Positions 16,413-24,127 of a DNA stretch of 52,283 nt are shown here, piece by piece (the stretch's first letter is position 1; each line of letters opens with the position of its first letter). The stretch is from NCBI GenBank assembly GCA_002436065.1, contig DIXP01000056.1:1-52283 (forward strand), given 5' to 3'. The notes beneath the pieces were generated by a model, which saw nothing but the letters and a program-made list of their open reading frames with translations, was not told where the DNA came from and did not search any database. Both the position numbers and the translations under genes were made by a program. Source of the stretch: Chloroflexi bacterium UBA6077. Lineage in GTDB: Bacteria > Chloroflexota > UBA6077.

Positions 16413-17231
16413 CTAGCCGCGGCCATATGCCTTCTGGTCGACAGCCAACCGGAAGGTGTCGCCCCTCAATCCACGACGGAGGCCCTCCAGTGATATGATG
16501 TCGTCCGGCCGGATGTTGCCCAGATTCACATTGTTGCCCAACCGCTTTATGAAGTAGTCCTGGCCTTCAGTGTTAGGGGCTTCCCATATCAGGTAGCGCG
16601 AATCCACGGCTGCGGTTATCTCGGTCACATCGTCGCCTTTGACCTGTCCCTTCTCGTCGTAGATGCCGATCCCTTTGGCGCTTCCCCTGGACTCCACCGT
16701 CACTTTGCTAACCCCAAGTCTCAGATCTCGCTCGATCTGGCGGATCATCTCTGGTACTGAGAGGTTCAGGCTCGCGTCCTTCTTGCCCACCTCGGAAACC
16801 ACCTTGAAGCCGGCATACAGGGTTTGCTTGACGATCCGCTCTCGCTGGACGTCGTCCATGGTAACGGTGCCGTCCGACACCTCGATGGTGTTGAAGCCAA
16901 GTTCCCTGGCGTGGCTAAGGAACCGATCGTACTTCCCCTGATGAAAGGCAATCTCTCCACATGTCCCACCCGGATTCACATCGATGTTGGCCTCTCTCAG
17001 GAGGGTGATCTTCTTCCTCAACACCTCGTCGTCGTAGAGTAGAGTGGTTCCGAAGGCCAACTTCACCCGATCGACATAGTCGGCTGCGTCGATTACCAGA
17101 TCCTTCAGTCCGCTTATGCCCAGGCCTTTTACGGAGACAAATGTGGTGCCCACCTCCCGTGGCTTCTCCGTACGACCGGGTAGAGGGTAATCCAGGATGC
17201 CTTCCCAGGCTTTCATTTTACGTTGTTCCAT
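16413..17231 (-). CDS. comA: Phosphosulfolactate synthase family protein (ComA)
   Basis: A 272-residue TIM-barrel protein of the ComA family. The known reaction joins sulfite to phosphoenolpyruvate to give (R)-3-phosphosulfolactate, the first step to coenzyme M in methanogens and to sulfolactate in Bacillus spores. Family hallmarks are visible: VKLAFGTTLLYDD, DVNPGGTCGEIAF, GFNTIEVSDGT, FKVVSEVGKKD and TVESRGSAKGIG. AAGGAG sits 7 nt before the ATG. It is the last gene of an operon with a pyruvate kinase-like protein, an HPr-kinase-like protein, LarA, a hydroxyacid dehydrogenase and a TTT importer. No ComB phosphatase, ComDE or other coenzyme M gene is present, so I suspect it works in reverse, releasing sulfite from phosphosulfolactate. 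That direction is inference. Confidence 0.85.
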   Translation of the reverse strand: MEQRKMKAWEGILDYPLPGRTEKPREVGTTFVSVKGLGISGLKDLVIDAADYVDRVKLAFGTTLLYDDEVLRKKITLLREANIDVNPGGTCGEIAFHQGKYDRFLSHARELGFNTIEVSDGTVTMDDVQRERIVKQTLYAGFKVVSEVGKKDASLNLSVPEMIRQIERDLRLGVSKVTVESRGSAKGIGIYDEKGQVKGDDVTEITAAVDSRYLIWEAPNTEGQDYFIKRLGNNVNLGNIRPDDIISLEGLRRGLRGDTFRLAVDQKAYGRG

Positions 17232-17246
17232 CGAGGACTCCTTTCT

Positions 17247-17282
17247 GTATTCCCGAAGGTTGTCGTATTCCCGAAGGTTGTC
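17247..17282 (-). repeat. Perfect 18-bp tandem duplication upstream of comA
   Basis: GTATTCCCGAAGGTTGTC occurs twice head to tail (17247-17264 and 17265-17282), filling most of the 58-base gap between the pyruvate kinase-like gene and comA. It looks like a recent slippage duplication. It sits just upstream of the comA ribosome site and lengthens the leader without obvious structure. Confidence 0.7.
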
Positions 17283-17289
17283 TCCCTGT

Positions 17290-18591
17290 CTAGCCGACGC
17301 GTAGGACTCGACTATTGGCGGAGATCAGCCCCCGGCAGCTAGCTTCTTGAAGACTTGGCACGGGGTAGACCCCCCACCAGAGGTTGAGCCAGTTGGCTCT
17401 GGTGCCCTCGGCCAAGACGACGATGGGACATGGGGGCTTCGCCTTGGAGAGAGTAGTGGCGACGGAAAGCTCTCCCCCCTCCACCAGGAGAACGTCGACC
17501 CCCTTGAGATCCGCCTGGCACACCGGCGAATACCGTTCGGGAACCAGTTCCGCCACGTCCTCTGCCCCTTGATAGTAGCCCAGTGAGACCTCTGCTCGCC
17601 GCATGATCCTCTCGAGTATCCTCACCGATTGGACAGGGTAGAGCCCTGCGGCTGTTTCGCCGGAAAGAGAGATACCATCGGTTCCACGGAGCACCAGGTT
17701 TGTGACGTCCACACACTCCGAGCGGGTCGGGCCGGGGTTCTTGATCATGCTGTCCATCACTTCCCCTCCCACCAGGATCACCTTTCCAGCATTCTGGCAC
17801 TTTCGCAGGAAGAGGGTCTGGATGTGGAACAGCTCCTGATACCCGCCTTCGATTCCCAGGTCGCCGCGGGCCAGGGCAATGCCGTCGGCAGCCCGAAGGA
17901 TCTCGTCCACCTTGAGAACCGCTTCTCGCCTCTCAATCTTGGCCAAGATTGGTAGGTCGAACCCGCGCTCCTGAATGAACCGTCGCGCTGTCTGGATATC
18001 CTCAGCCCCCCGCACGAAGGAAAGGCTGACGAGGTCGACGCCCAACTGGAGACCGGCTTCCAGGTCGGCCTTGTCTTTTGAGGAAAGGATCGGCATGGTT
18101 ACGCGAGTGGTGGGAAGATTGATCCCTTTTCTCGGCAGTAATTCGCCTCCCACCAGGACTCGGCATCGAATCCTTTCCCCGTCGCTGTCGATCACCTCGA
18201 GGTGAAGGGCCGCTTCGTCTATGAGAATGATCTCCCCAGGTTTCACATCCTTAGGGAGATCGGTGTAGCTGACGGAGACAGCGCTGTTGTCGCCCTCGAG
18301 TCTCTCCGCGGTGAGCACAAATTGCTGGCCTGTCTGCAGAAGAGTCCTGTCTTCCTTCAGTTCCCCCGTGCGAATCCGCGGTCCCTGGAGATCCTGCCGA
18401 ATGGCGACCGGTCTACCCAATTCTCTGGATAGCTTCCGAATCGAACGGATCAGCTTCTCCGCATCTTCCGGCTTGGCGTGGGAGAAGTTGATGCGACAGG
18501 CATCCAACCCAGCCTCGATCAACTGCCTGAGTACCTCCTCAGAGGAGCTGGCAGGGCCCAGGGTTGCGTGAAGCTTTGTCCTTCTGAACAT
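17290..18591 (-). CDS. Divergent pyruvate kinase family protein
   Basis: A 433-residue pyruvate kinase homologue, which would transfer phosphate from PEP to ADP. The barrel core is recognisable: TKLHATLGPAS, CRINFSHA, DLQGPRIRTG, INLPTTRVTMP, LSFVRGAEDI, LAKIERREAV with the catalytic Lys and Glu, ADGIALARGDLGIE, MDSMIKNPGPTRSE and ISLSGETAAGLYP. The usual ATQMLDSM segment, which supplies a conserved active-site Thr, reads GGEVMDSM here (about residues 275-282). The C-terminal domain is also short compared with the usual 470 residues. It starts 1 nt after the HPr-kinase-like stop, so the two are coupled. Being a dedicated operon copy, it may act on PEP made by the neighbouring ComA or on a related phospho-acid. 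Confidence 0.82.
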   Translation of the reverse strand: MFRRTKLHATLGPASSSEEVLRQLIEAGLDACRINFSHAKPEDAEKLIRSIRKLSRELGRPVAIRQDLQGPRIRTGELKEDRTLLQTGQQFVLTAERLEGDNSAVSVSYTDLPKDVKPGEIILIDEAALHLEVIDSDGERIRCRVLVGGELLPRKGINLPTTRVTMPILSSKDKADLEAGLQLGVDLVSLSFVRGAEDIQTARRFIQERGFDLPILAKIERREAVLKVDEILRAADGIALARGDLGIEGGYQELFHIQTLFLRKCQNAGKVILVGGEVMDSMIKNPGPTRSECVDVTNLVLRGTDGISLSGETAAGLYPVQSVRILERIMRRAEVSLGYYQGAEDVAELVPERYSPVCQADLKGVDVLLVEGGELSVATTLSKAKPPCPIVVLAEGTRANWLNLWWGVYPVPSLQEASCRGLISANSRVLRVG

Positions 18592-18592
18592 G

Positions 18593-19627
18593 TCAGTTGA
18601 TCCCCTGCAGGCTATTCTTGGCGCCGGCGAAGATGCTCTTGGCCTGGGGCGCGACAGCCTCCCTTACTAACCGCTGGCACAACTGCATCCGATGGGGAGC
18701 TGAATTGGGGTAGTCGATCAGGGAGAGGGCCAGCCTGTTGTAGTAGATCCTGGGGCGCAGGATGTTCTCGCTGGCGTTTTCGTACAGCATTTTCGCCAGG
18801 GAGGATTCGCTCTTTACGTCGGCGACAATTATCTTGGTGCTCTCGGACTCGATGCGGGGGAAGAGCCAGTTAATCCGGGGGTTGTAGATGACGTCGTCCC
18901 GGGTCTGCACAGGGGCGAAGGAGACGCAGATCTTGGCCTCCCCCGCCTTTTCCGGCTTCGTGCTCTTGATCCCCAGGACCTCCCGTATTTCGGGGAAGAT
19001 CTCGGACACAGTCTCCAGCCGTATGTTGTCGTACAAAGAGCCCTTGTAGAGGGTTAGACCTTTGTCCGTGAAGCTGACGTGGGTCATCTCGGTAGCGAAG
19101 ATCTGGTATCCCCGTCGTAGGCATCCTTCCAACATCATCACCGTCTTCCCTGCCCCCGACGGCCCCACGATGATGTACATCTCGTTCCGACCCTCGTCGT
19201 ACATGGAGGTGGCGTGGAACGAGAGAAGGTCGTAGCGGCGCTCCATGAGGGTGTAGGCGAATTTGGCCAGGATGCCGCCGTTGCCATAGAGGGTCCAGCG
19301 TTTTGCCGAGGGGTTGAGATCCGACTCCCGTTCGTATCCCGAAATATCCCCTGCCACGACTATCCGATCGGAGGTAGCGACGATTTCGGGAAGAGCATCC
19401 TTCGAGTCGAGGACGTAGATGTAGCCATCCATGCTCTGATCGAAGGGGATGTCCTCGGCCCGGTGCAGGGAGTTGAGAAAGGGCCAGATTCGGGGGGTCG
19501 CCTCTTGAAGGTCCGCATCCAGATATGCCGGCATATCCAGTAGGGACGGGTTGTTGCTGAGCAATCCTATTCTTGCCTGGACTACCTTTAGCCCTCGATA
19601 GTGTAGGCTGGTATTGGAATTTGTCAT
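18593..19627 (-). CDS. HPr kinase/phosphorylase-like P-loop protein
   Basis: A 344-residue protein with a C-terminal kinase core like HPr kinase and other PEPCK-fold small-molecule kinases: FHATSMYDEGRNEMYI, Walker A loop IVGPSGAGKTVMM near residue 155, then GYQIFATEMTHVSF. The first 130 residues, including DGYIYVLDSKDALPEI and WTLYGNGGILAKFAYTL, match nothing I can name. HprK-related proteins outside PTS regulation can phosphorylate free metabolites such as serine, so in this operon it may phosphorylate a hydroxyacid such as sulfolactate. No HPr or PTS gene is nearby. The alternative is a regulatory role. It is 38 nt after larA and 1 nt before the pyruvate kinase-like gene. Confidence 0.65.
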   Translation of the reverse strand: MTNSNTSLHYRGLKVVQARIGLLSNNPSLLDMPAYLDADLQEATPRIWPFLNSLHRAEDIPFDQSMDGYIYVLDSKDALPEIVATSDRIVVAGDISGYERESDLNPSAKRWTLYGNGGILAKFAYTLMERRYDLLSFHATSMYDEGRNEMYIIVGPSGAGKTVMMLEGCLRRGYQIFATEMTHVSFTDKGLTLYKGSLYDNIRLETVSEIFPEIREVLGIKSTKPEKAGEAKICVSFAPVQTRDDVIYNPRINWLFPRIESESTKIIVADVKSESSLAKMLYENASENILRPRIYYNRLALSLIDYPNSAPHRMQLCQRLVREAVAPQAKSIFAGAKNSLQGIN

Positions 19628-19665
19628 CGAGAATCGACCTCGCAGTCCTTTGACATCGCTGGTCC

Positions 19666-20931
19666 CTAGCGGACGCGCAATAGCACTCTGGGCGTCTGAG
19701 GCACTACCACGACGCTCGCCAAGGGCCCCATCTTGTCGAAAGCAGCCGCTAGCGCGGCTTGAGCGTTGGAATAGAGCCGGACCGGCAACTCGCCAAAATC
19801 GGCTGCAGTGAGACCTGAGGTGACCAGGTAGATGTCCGCACGTTTCAGTTGATCGGCGATACGAAATGCCTTGTTGCCGCCAATGCTGAACTCGCTTCTG
19901 GAGAGCCTTTCGGTTACCTCGTCCACAGATCCGATCAGTAGACCGTTGACCAGGTCAGGATGGCCCACACCCTCCGGACACTCGGCCATCATGATGATTA
20001 CGCCTCCGTCTCTAACGGCGGAAGGTATCCTGGCGAGCCCTTTCCCTTCCGCTTGCCAGAGATTGCTGTCTCGCGGCGATCCACCAACGGAGGCCACAAC
20101 GATGTCGGCGGGAGCGTCCAGGTGAAAGCTGAGATGCTTTTCGGCTGCGAGCACCCCGGCTCGGTGGGCGGCAATCCAGTGTCCGGCGAAGAGATGAGAG
20201 ATCATCTTGTTTTCGGCCAGGATGGCACACACGACGAAATCGAGACCTACCAGGGAGGCAGCCTCTTCCAGGTCTTCCCTGAAGGGGTTTCCTTCCAATA
20301 CCCCGATCTGCACGTCAGGGCGGGTGAGCATGGCATGATGGGTTAGCACGGTCTTCCTGCCAGACACACCCGGGAGCATATTCTTTGCGCCTCCAGCCCA
20401 ACCCGCCCCATGATGGGGCTCGATGCTAGAAACGGAGATGCGCAGATCGGCTTCCACCACTACCCTGTTCATCCATACGGGAGTCCGGTTCACATTGGTG
20501 GTTCCGACGTACACTAGGTCCGGGTCATCGCAATGGTGGGATAGGGCTCGCACTCGCGAATAGCTATCCTCACCGAGAATAGACCGCATCTCCTCTTCTG
20601 TAGTGGCCCGATGGGTACCGGTGGCAAACACCACCGAAACGTTGGCTGCCGTGATACCCCCCTCCTCCAGTTCCCTCAACAGGGAAGGAACCAGCTTTCC
20701 CGAAGGAGTTGGGCGGGTATGGTCACTCACGATGATAGCGGCGTTGCGTTTGCCTGAAGCCATCTCTCGCAGGCGCGGTGATCCGATAGGGAGGGCTAAC
20801 GCTCGCTCGATTTCAGCAGTCTCATCCTGCGAAGGAAGAATCGGTTTGGGAGCGGCGGCCACGGCTTTCAGATTGGCCTCTGCTACCTCCACCTCCATCT
20901 GACCCTTTCCATAGGCTAATGCAATTCTCAC
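19666..20931 (-). CDS. larA: LarA-type nickel-pincer 2-hydroxyacid racemase/epimerase
   Basis: A 421-residue LarA-family protein, which interconverts D and L forms of 2-hydroxyacids using a nickel-pincer nucleotide. Active-site motifs are present: VSDHTRPTP, VFATGTHRATTEEE with the catalytic His, SSIEPHHGAGWAGGAKN with the second His and the Lys that anchors the cofactor, and LTHHAML with a nickel-ligand His. The GTG start has AAAAGGAGA 8 nt upstream. LarB, LarC and LarE, needed to make the cofactor, are not in the window and must be encoded elsewhere. Lying between a hydroxyacid dehydrogenase and a putative kinase, it may invert the stereocentre of the imported acid so that the next enzyme can use it. 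The substrate need not be lactate. Confidence 0.85.
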   Translation of the reverse strand: MRIALAYGKGQMEVEVAEANLKAVAAAPKPILPSQDETAEIERALALPIGSPRLREMASGKRNAAIIVSDHTRPTPSGKLVPSLLRELEEGGITAANVSVVFATGTHRATTEEEMRSILGEDSYSRVRALSHHCDDPDLVYVGTTNVNRTPVWMNRVVVEADLRISVSSIEPHHGAGWAGGAKNMLPGVSGRKTVLTHHAMLTRPDVQIGVLEGNPFREDLEEAASLVGLDFVVCAILAENKMISHLFAGHWIAAHRAGVLAAEKHLSFHLDAPADIVVASVGGSPRDSNLWQAEGKGLARIPSAVRDGGVIIMMAECPEGVGHPDLVNGLLIGSVDEVTERLSRSEFSIGGNKAFRIADQLKRADIYLVTSGLTAADFGELPVRLYSNAQAALAAAFDKMGPLASVVVVPQTPRVLLRVR

Positions 20932-21046
20932 AGCTAGACTCTCCTTTTCGGTTGCCCATCAGTCTAGTTACCGACTATGGCGGGGTCCGATCCTGGGACG
21001 GCAAGTATCTGGTGAGTTCGCGCCATGCCAGGCGCCATCGCGCTGG

Positions 21047-22024
21047 CTATCGATACCGTTCTAGCACCTGAGGGTTGAGTGGGTATCTAGGCGCCTTTCC
21101 GCTCAAGACCAGGCGAATCTCCTCAGCGGCCGTAATAGCGGTGAGGCGTTGGGTTTCTTCGGTGGAGCTGGATAGGTGAGGCGTAAGGATAACGTTATCT
21201 AGTTGGCGCAACGGGCTGTCCTGGGCCAGCGGTTCCTCGTTGAACACATCCAGAGCCGCGCCTGCCAGCCTCTTCTCCGAGAGCGCCCTGTAGAGCGCCT
21301 CCTCGTTGACGATGGGCCCCCGTGCATTGTTGATCAGTAAGGCCGTTCTCTTCATCAACCTTAGACTCTGCTCGTTGATCAGTTCCCTGGTCTCGCCCGT
21401 GAGGGCCGTGTGGATGCTGACTACGTCGGCTTGGGATAGGAGGGCATCGAGCGATGCTGAGCGCTGCGCTCCTATCTTGGAGGCTGCCTGGTCGCTAACG
21501 AAGGGATCGTAGTAAGTGACAACCATGCCGAACGCTTGGGCCATAGAAGCGACTCTCGTCCCTATGTTGCCCAAACCGATCAAGCCCAGTTTCTTGCCCT
21601 GCAACCCTGTGCCTATGAACTGTCTCCGGGCCCATTCCCCTCTTAGCAGAGACCGATTGGCCTGTACCAGGTTTCTGGCCAGGGTCAGCATCATCGTGAG
21701 GGCGAACTCAGCCACAGCATCAGCATTCACCCCAGGTGTTGAGGTAACGACGATGCCTAGCCTTGTTGCCGCGGCAATGTCGACGTTGTCATAGCCTGCG
21801 CCGTGCCTCGCGACGATTCTAAGCTTGCTGCCGGCCTCCAGGACTCGCTGCGTGATCCTCGTGGCGGCGTCCTTGCTGAAGAGCGCGACGGCGCCGGCTA
21901 CCGCCTCAGCCATCTCTTCTTCGGCCGGCTTGTTCAGTTGCCGGATCTCCGCCACCTCCCTCAGCAAGACAATGGCAGCTTCATTGACAGGCTCCGTGAC
22001 TACGACTAGAGGCTTCTCTTTCAT
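21047..22024 (-). CDS. D-isomer-specific 2-hydroxyacid dehydrogenase
   Basis: A 325-residue NAD(P)-dependent dehydrogenase of the SerA-like family, interconverting 2-hydroxy and 2-oxo acids. Seen: substrate-side motif RHGAGYDNVDI, the Rossmann loop LGLIGLGNIGTRVA, catalytic Arg in NNARGPIVNEEAL, Glu in DVFNEEPL and His in LTPHLSSST. ATG 22024 gives MKEKPLVVV; an in-frame GTG at 22039 is the alternative and neither has a strong ribosome site. Known (S)-sulfolactate dehydrogenase (SlcC) belongs to this family, so sulfolactate/sulfopyruvate conversion is a reasonable candidate here, but sequence alone cannot separate it from phosphoglycerate or hydroxypyruvate activity. It follows the aldolase gene by 34 nt. 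Confidence 0.85.
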   Translation of the reverse strand: MKEKPLVVVTEPVNEAAIVLLREVAEIRQLNKPAEEEMAEAVAGAVALFSKDAATRITQRVLEAGSKLRIVARHGAGYDNVDIAAATRLGIVVTSTPGVNADAVAEFALTMMLTLARNLVQANRSLLRGEWARRQFIGTGLQGKKLGLIGLGNIGTRVASMAQAFGMVVTYYDPFVSDQAASKIGAQRSASLDALLSQADVVSIHTALTGETRELINEQSLRLMKRTALLINNARGPIVNEEALYRALSEKRLAGAALDVFNEEPLAQDSPLRQLDNVILTPHLSSSTEETQRLTAITAAEEIRLVLSGKAPRYPLNPQVLERYR

Positions 22025-22058
22025 CTTTCCTGCTCTCACATTGGGGGCTTGCCCCTCT

Positions 22059-22832
22059 TTACCTGCTTTGGAGCCCTTTCATGCTATGTAGGTAACCCTG
22101 ACCTACCTCTACCAGCATGCTGCTGACGCTGGTCCACATGTATCGGGCGCCTAATTCGTAGTAGCTCTTGGCCAGAACGGCATCCCGGGCAATGATTCCT
22201 GCCACCCTTCCGGAGTCTCGGATCCTGGTGATCAGGCTGGCTATCGTCCTCTGAACCTCTGGGTGATCTGGCCGACCAGGATAGCCAAGGGTCTGCGCCA
22301 GATCGGAGGGGCCCATACCCACGACGTCTACCCCCTCTACCGCGCAGATTTCCTCCACGTTGTCGATTCCGGTCTGGCTTTCGATGCTCACCGAAACGAG
22401 GGTCTTGCTGTTCATCTCCTGCAACAGTTGATGTACCGGAGGTCCGGTTCGATAGAGAGCTGGGCGTTCGGAAGTGATTCCCCGATTGCCCAGCGGACCA
22501 TATTTCACCGCTTCGACAACCTGACGAGCCTCCCGCGCTGAAGTGACATTGGGCACCCACACCCCCATAGCCCCCGCGTCCAGGTAGGGCAGCATCAGGT
22601 CGGGATCGTTCTTGGTGGGGCGAAAGATTGGCGTGACACCGCTGTTCTCAGCCGCGCGCACGATATCGACGAAGGTCTCAGGATTGAACAGGACGTGTTC
22701 CATGTCGATGATGATGAAGTCGAAACCGATAAGGCCACAGATTTCGGCAATAGCAGGAGAGGGCAAGCTGATGTGCGTGCCCACAACCATTTCTCCAGCT
22801 AGCAACTTTTCCTTGGTCCTATTTATCAGCAC
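22059..22832 (-). CDS. HpcH/HpaI family aldolase
   Basis: A 257-residue class II (metal-dependent) aldolase that typically splits 4-hydroxy-2-oxo acids to pyruvate and an aldehyde. Motifs: VVGTHISLPSPAIAEI, FDFIIIDMEHV, IFRPTKNDP with the conserved Arg, VWVPNVTSAREA, VSVSIESQTGIDNVE with the metal Glu and VVGMGPSDLAQTLG with the metal Asp. I set the start at GTG 22832, since GGGAGG lies 6 nt upstream and homologues begin about here; the frame is open further upstream across a hairpin and is not coding there. It sits between the transporter genes and the dehydrogenase, so it should act on a 2-oxo acid derived from the imported compound or feed pyruvate out of the pathway. Confidence 0.85.
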   Translation of the reverse strand: MLINRTKEKLLAGEMVVGTHISLPSPAIAEICGLIGFDFIIIDMEHVLFNPETFVDIVRAAENSGVTPIFRPTKNDPDLMLPYLDAGAMGVWVPNVTSAREARQVVEAVKYGPLGNRGITSERPALYRTGPPVHQLLQEMNSKTLVSVSIESQTGIDNVEEICAVEGVDVVGMGPSDLAQTLGYPGRPDHPEVQRTIASLITRIRDSGRVAGIIARDAVLAKSYYELGARYMWTSVSSMLVEVGQGYLHSMKGLQSR

Positions 22833-22890
22833 TGTCGGCCTCCCATCGTGGAATACCAGTTGTCGTACGATCTGCCAAGGCTCCTGGGCT

Positions 22891-22931
22891 TGTTGGGGGA
22901 GAGGTGGCCAGAAGCCACCTCTCCCCCAACA
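22891..22931 (-). terminator. 18-bp perfect hairpin after tctC
   Basis: Arms 22891-22908 and 22914-22931 pair exactly around a CAGAA loop, 17 nt after the tctC stop and upstream of the aldolase start. It lacks a T-tract. In an operon this position, just downstream of a binding-protein gene, usually stabilises the upstream mRNA or partly stops transcription so that binding protein exceeds the enzymes. Confidence 0.65.
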
Positions 22932-22947
22932 GAAGCGTCGGGATTGC

Positions 22948-24024
22948 CTACTTCTGCTTCGACAGTTCAATCAAGGGCTGGACGTCCTTCTCCAGTCCAT
23001 CCCAGTATGCGGTGTACGCGGCTGTGTTCATGTAGCGAGGAACGAGCATCAGTTCATCCTGCTTCTTCTTGGTGTCCTCAAGGTCCATGACCTTGCCGAT
23101 GGCCTTGTCCAGGAGCTCGATGATCTCCTTTGGTACTGCAGCCGGAGCGGAAACACCTCGTGCCGAAGCCACGTTGACCTTGAAACCCTGGGCGTCCGCT
23201 GTCTTGGCCCCTGGCAGGTACTTGCTCTCCTCTTTGTCCAGTACGGCGAGAGCGATGCAGTCGCCGGCCTTGACGCTCTGCGCTATCTCAGAGACAGGGC
23301 CGGCCTCGGCATCCATGTGGCCGCCCAGCAAAGCTGCTCGCTGCTCGCCCTGCTGGTCGTAGACTACGTAAGAGAACTCCACGCCCGCCTCTTTCTGAAG
23401 CAGGAGTGTGGCGATGTGGCTTGGGTTCAGCAGGCCGCTGCCGGTGATCTTCACCTTCTTGGGATTGGTCTTGGCGGCCTCTACCAAGTCCTTGAGGGTG
23501 TTGTAAGGGCCACCCTTCTTAGCAATGATCGCGACAGGGTCGGACACTACGTTGGCGAGGGGCTGAAGGTCCTTCCTGCCGAAGGCTGCTTTCCGTTCGG
23601 GATCGAGGTAGACGGGGATGGTGTGTGGCATGTTGGTGAACCCGATGGTGTATCCATCCGGCTTGGCCTTGGCCAATTCCGTGATGCCAACTTGCCCACC
23701 ACCACCGGCCTTATTGAGCACTTCTACCGTGATGCCGAGCTCCTTTTCCAGGGATGCGGCAAGTAGTCTGCCCGTGAGGTCACCACCACCACCCGCAGCG
23801 TAGGGGACGATGATGTTGAGCACTTTGCCTTTGGTGGGGTAGTCTACCTTCTTGGCCGGCGCAGCCGTGGCCTGGGGGGCCGCAGCCTTGGTAGGCTCGG
23901 CGGCCTTGGCGGGCTGCGCTGCCGCCTTGGTGGGCGTTGGTGCGGGCGCAGCCTGGGAACACCCGACGGCCACCAGGCTCAACGCAACCAGTGCAACTAG
24001 GTAAAGACGCATGGTGTGTCTCAC
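22948..24024 (-). CDS. tctC: Tripartite tricarboxylate transporter substrate-binding lipoprotein (TctC)
   Basis: A 358-residue extracytoplasmic solute receptor of the TTT family. The start is GTG 24024 (GGAGG 5 nt upstream), giving a signal peptide VRHTMRLYLVALVALSLVAV with a lipobox ending in VGC, then a 35-residue Ala/Pro/Thr/Lys linker of the kind common in Chloroflexota. The Bug-type fold follows: IIVPYAAGGGGDLTGRLLA, NKAGGGGQVGITEL, KPDGYTIGF and VKITGSGLLNPSHIATLLL. TTT receptors bind carboxylates; sulfolactate is among known TTT substrates. It precedes the enzyme genes in the operon and is followed by a hairpin. Confidence 0.92.
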   Translation of the reverse strand: MRHTMRLYLVALVALSLVAVGCSQAAPAPTPTKAAAQPAKAAEPTKAAAPQATAAPAKKVDYPTKGKVLNIIVPYAAGGGGDLTGRLLAASLEKELGITVEVLNKAGGGGQVGITELAKAKPDGYTIGFTNMPHTIPVYLDPERKAAFGRKDLQPLANVVSDPVAIIAKKGGPYNTLKDLVEAAKTNPKKVKITGSGLLNPSHIATLLLQKEAGVEFSYVVYDQQGEQRAALLGGHMDAEAGPVSEIAQSVKAGDCIALAVLDKEESKYLPGAKTADAQGFKVNVASARGVSAPAAVPKEIIELLDKAIGKVMDLEDTKKKQDELMLVPRYMNTAAYTAYWDGLEKDVQPLIELSKQK

Positions 24025-24127
24025 GATCTCCTCCCTGAGCGATTCTCCAGGACAAAAGGCGCGTGACCAACTCGTGTCGCGAGTTGTGTTCGGCTCATCC
24101 ACCCCCTTTCGTCAGGAATTGGCGCTC

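Noticed and set aside
18593..19627. Canonical HPr kinase of a PTS carbon-repression system
   Set aside because: No HPr, EI or CcpA gene nearby and the N-terminal domain does not look like HPrK; kept only as HPrK-like.
16413..22832. Coenzyme M biosynthesis operon
   Set aside because: Only comA is recognisable. There is no ComB phosphatase, ComDE decarboxylase or later step, and an importer plus catabolic-type enzymes accompany it.
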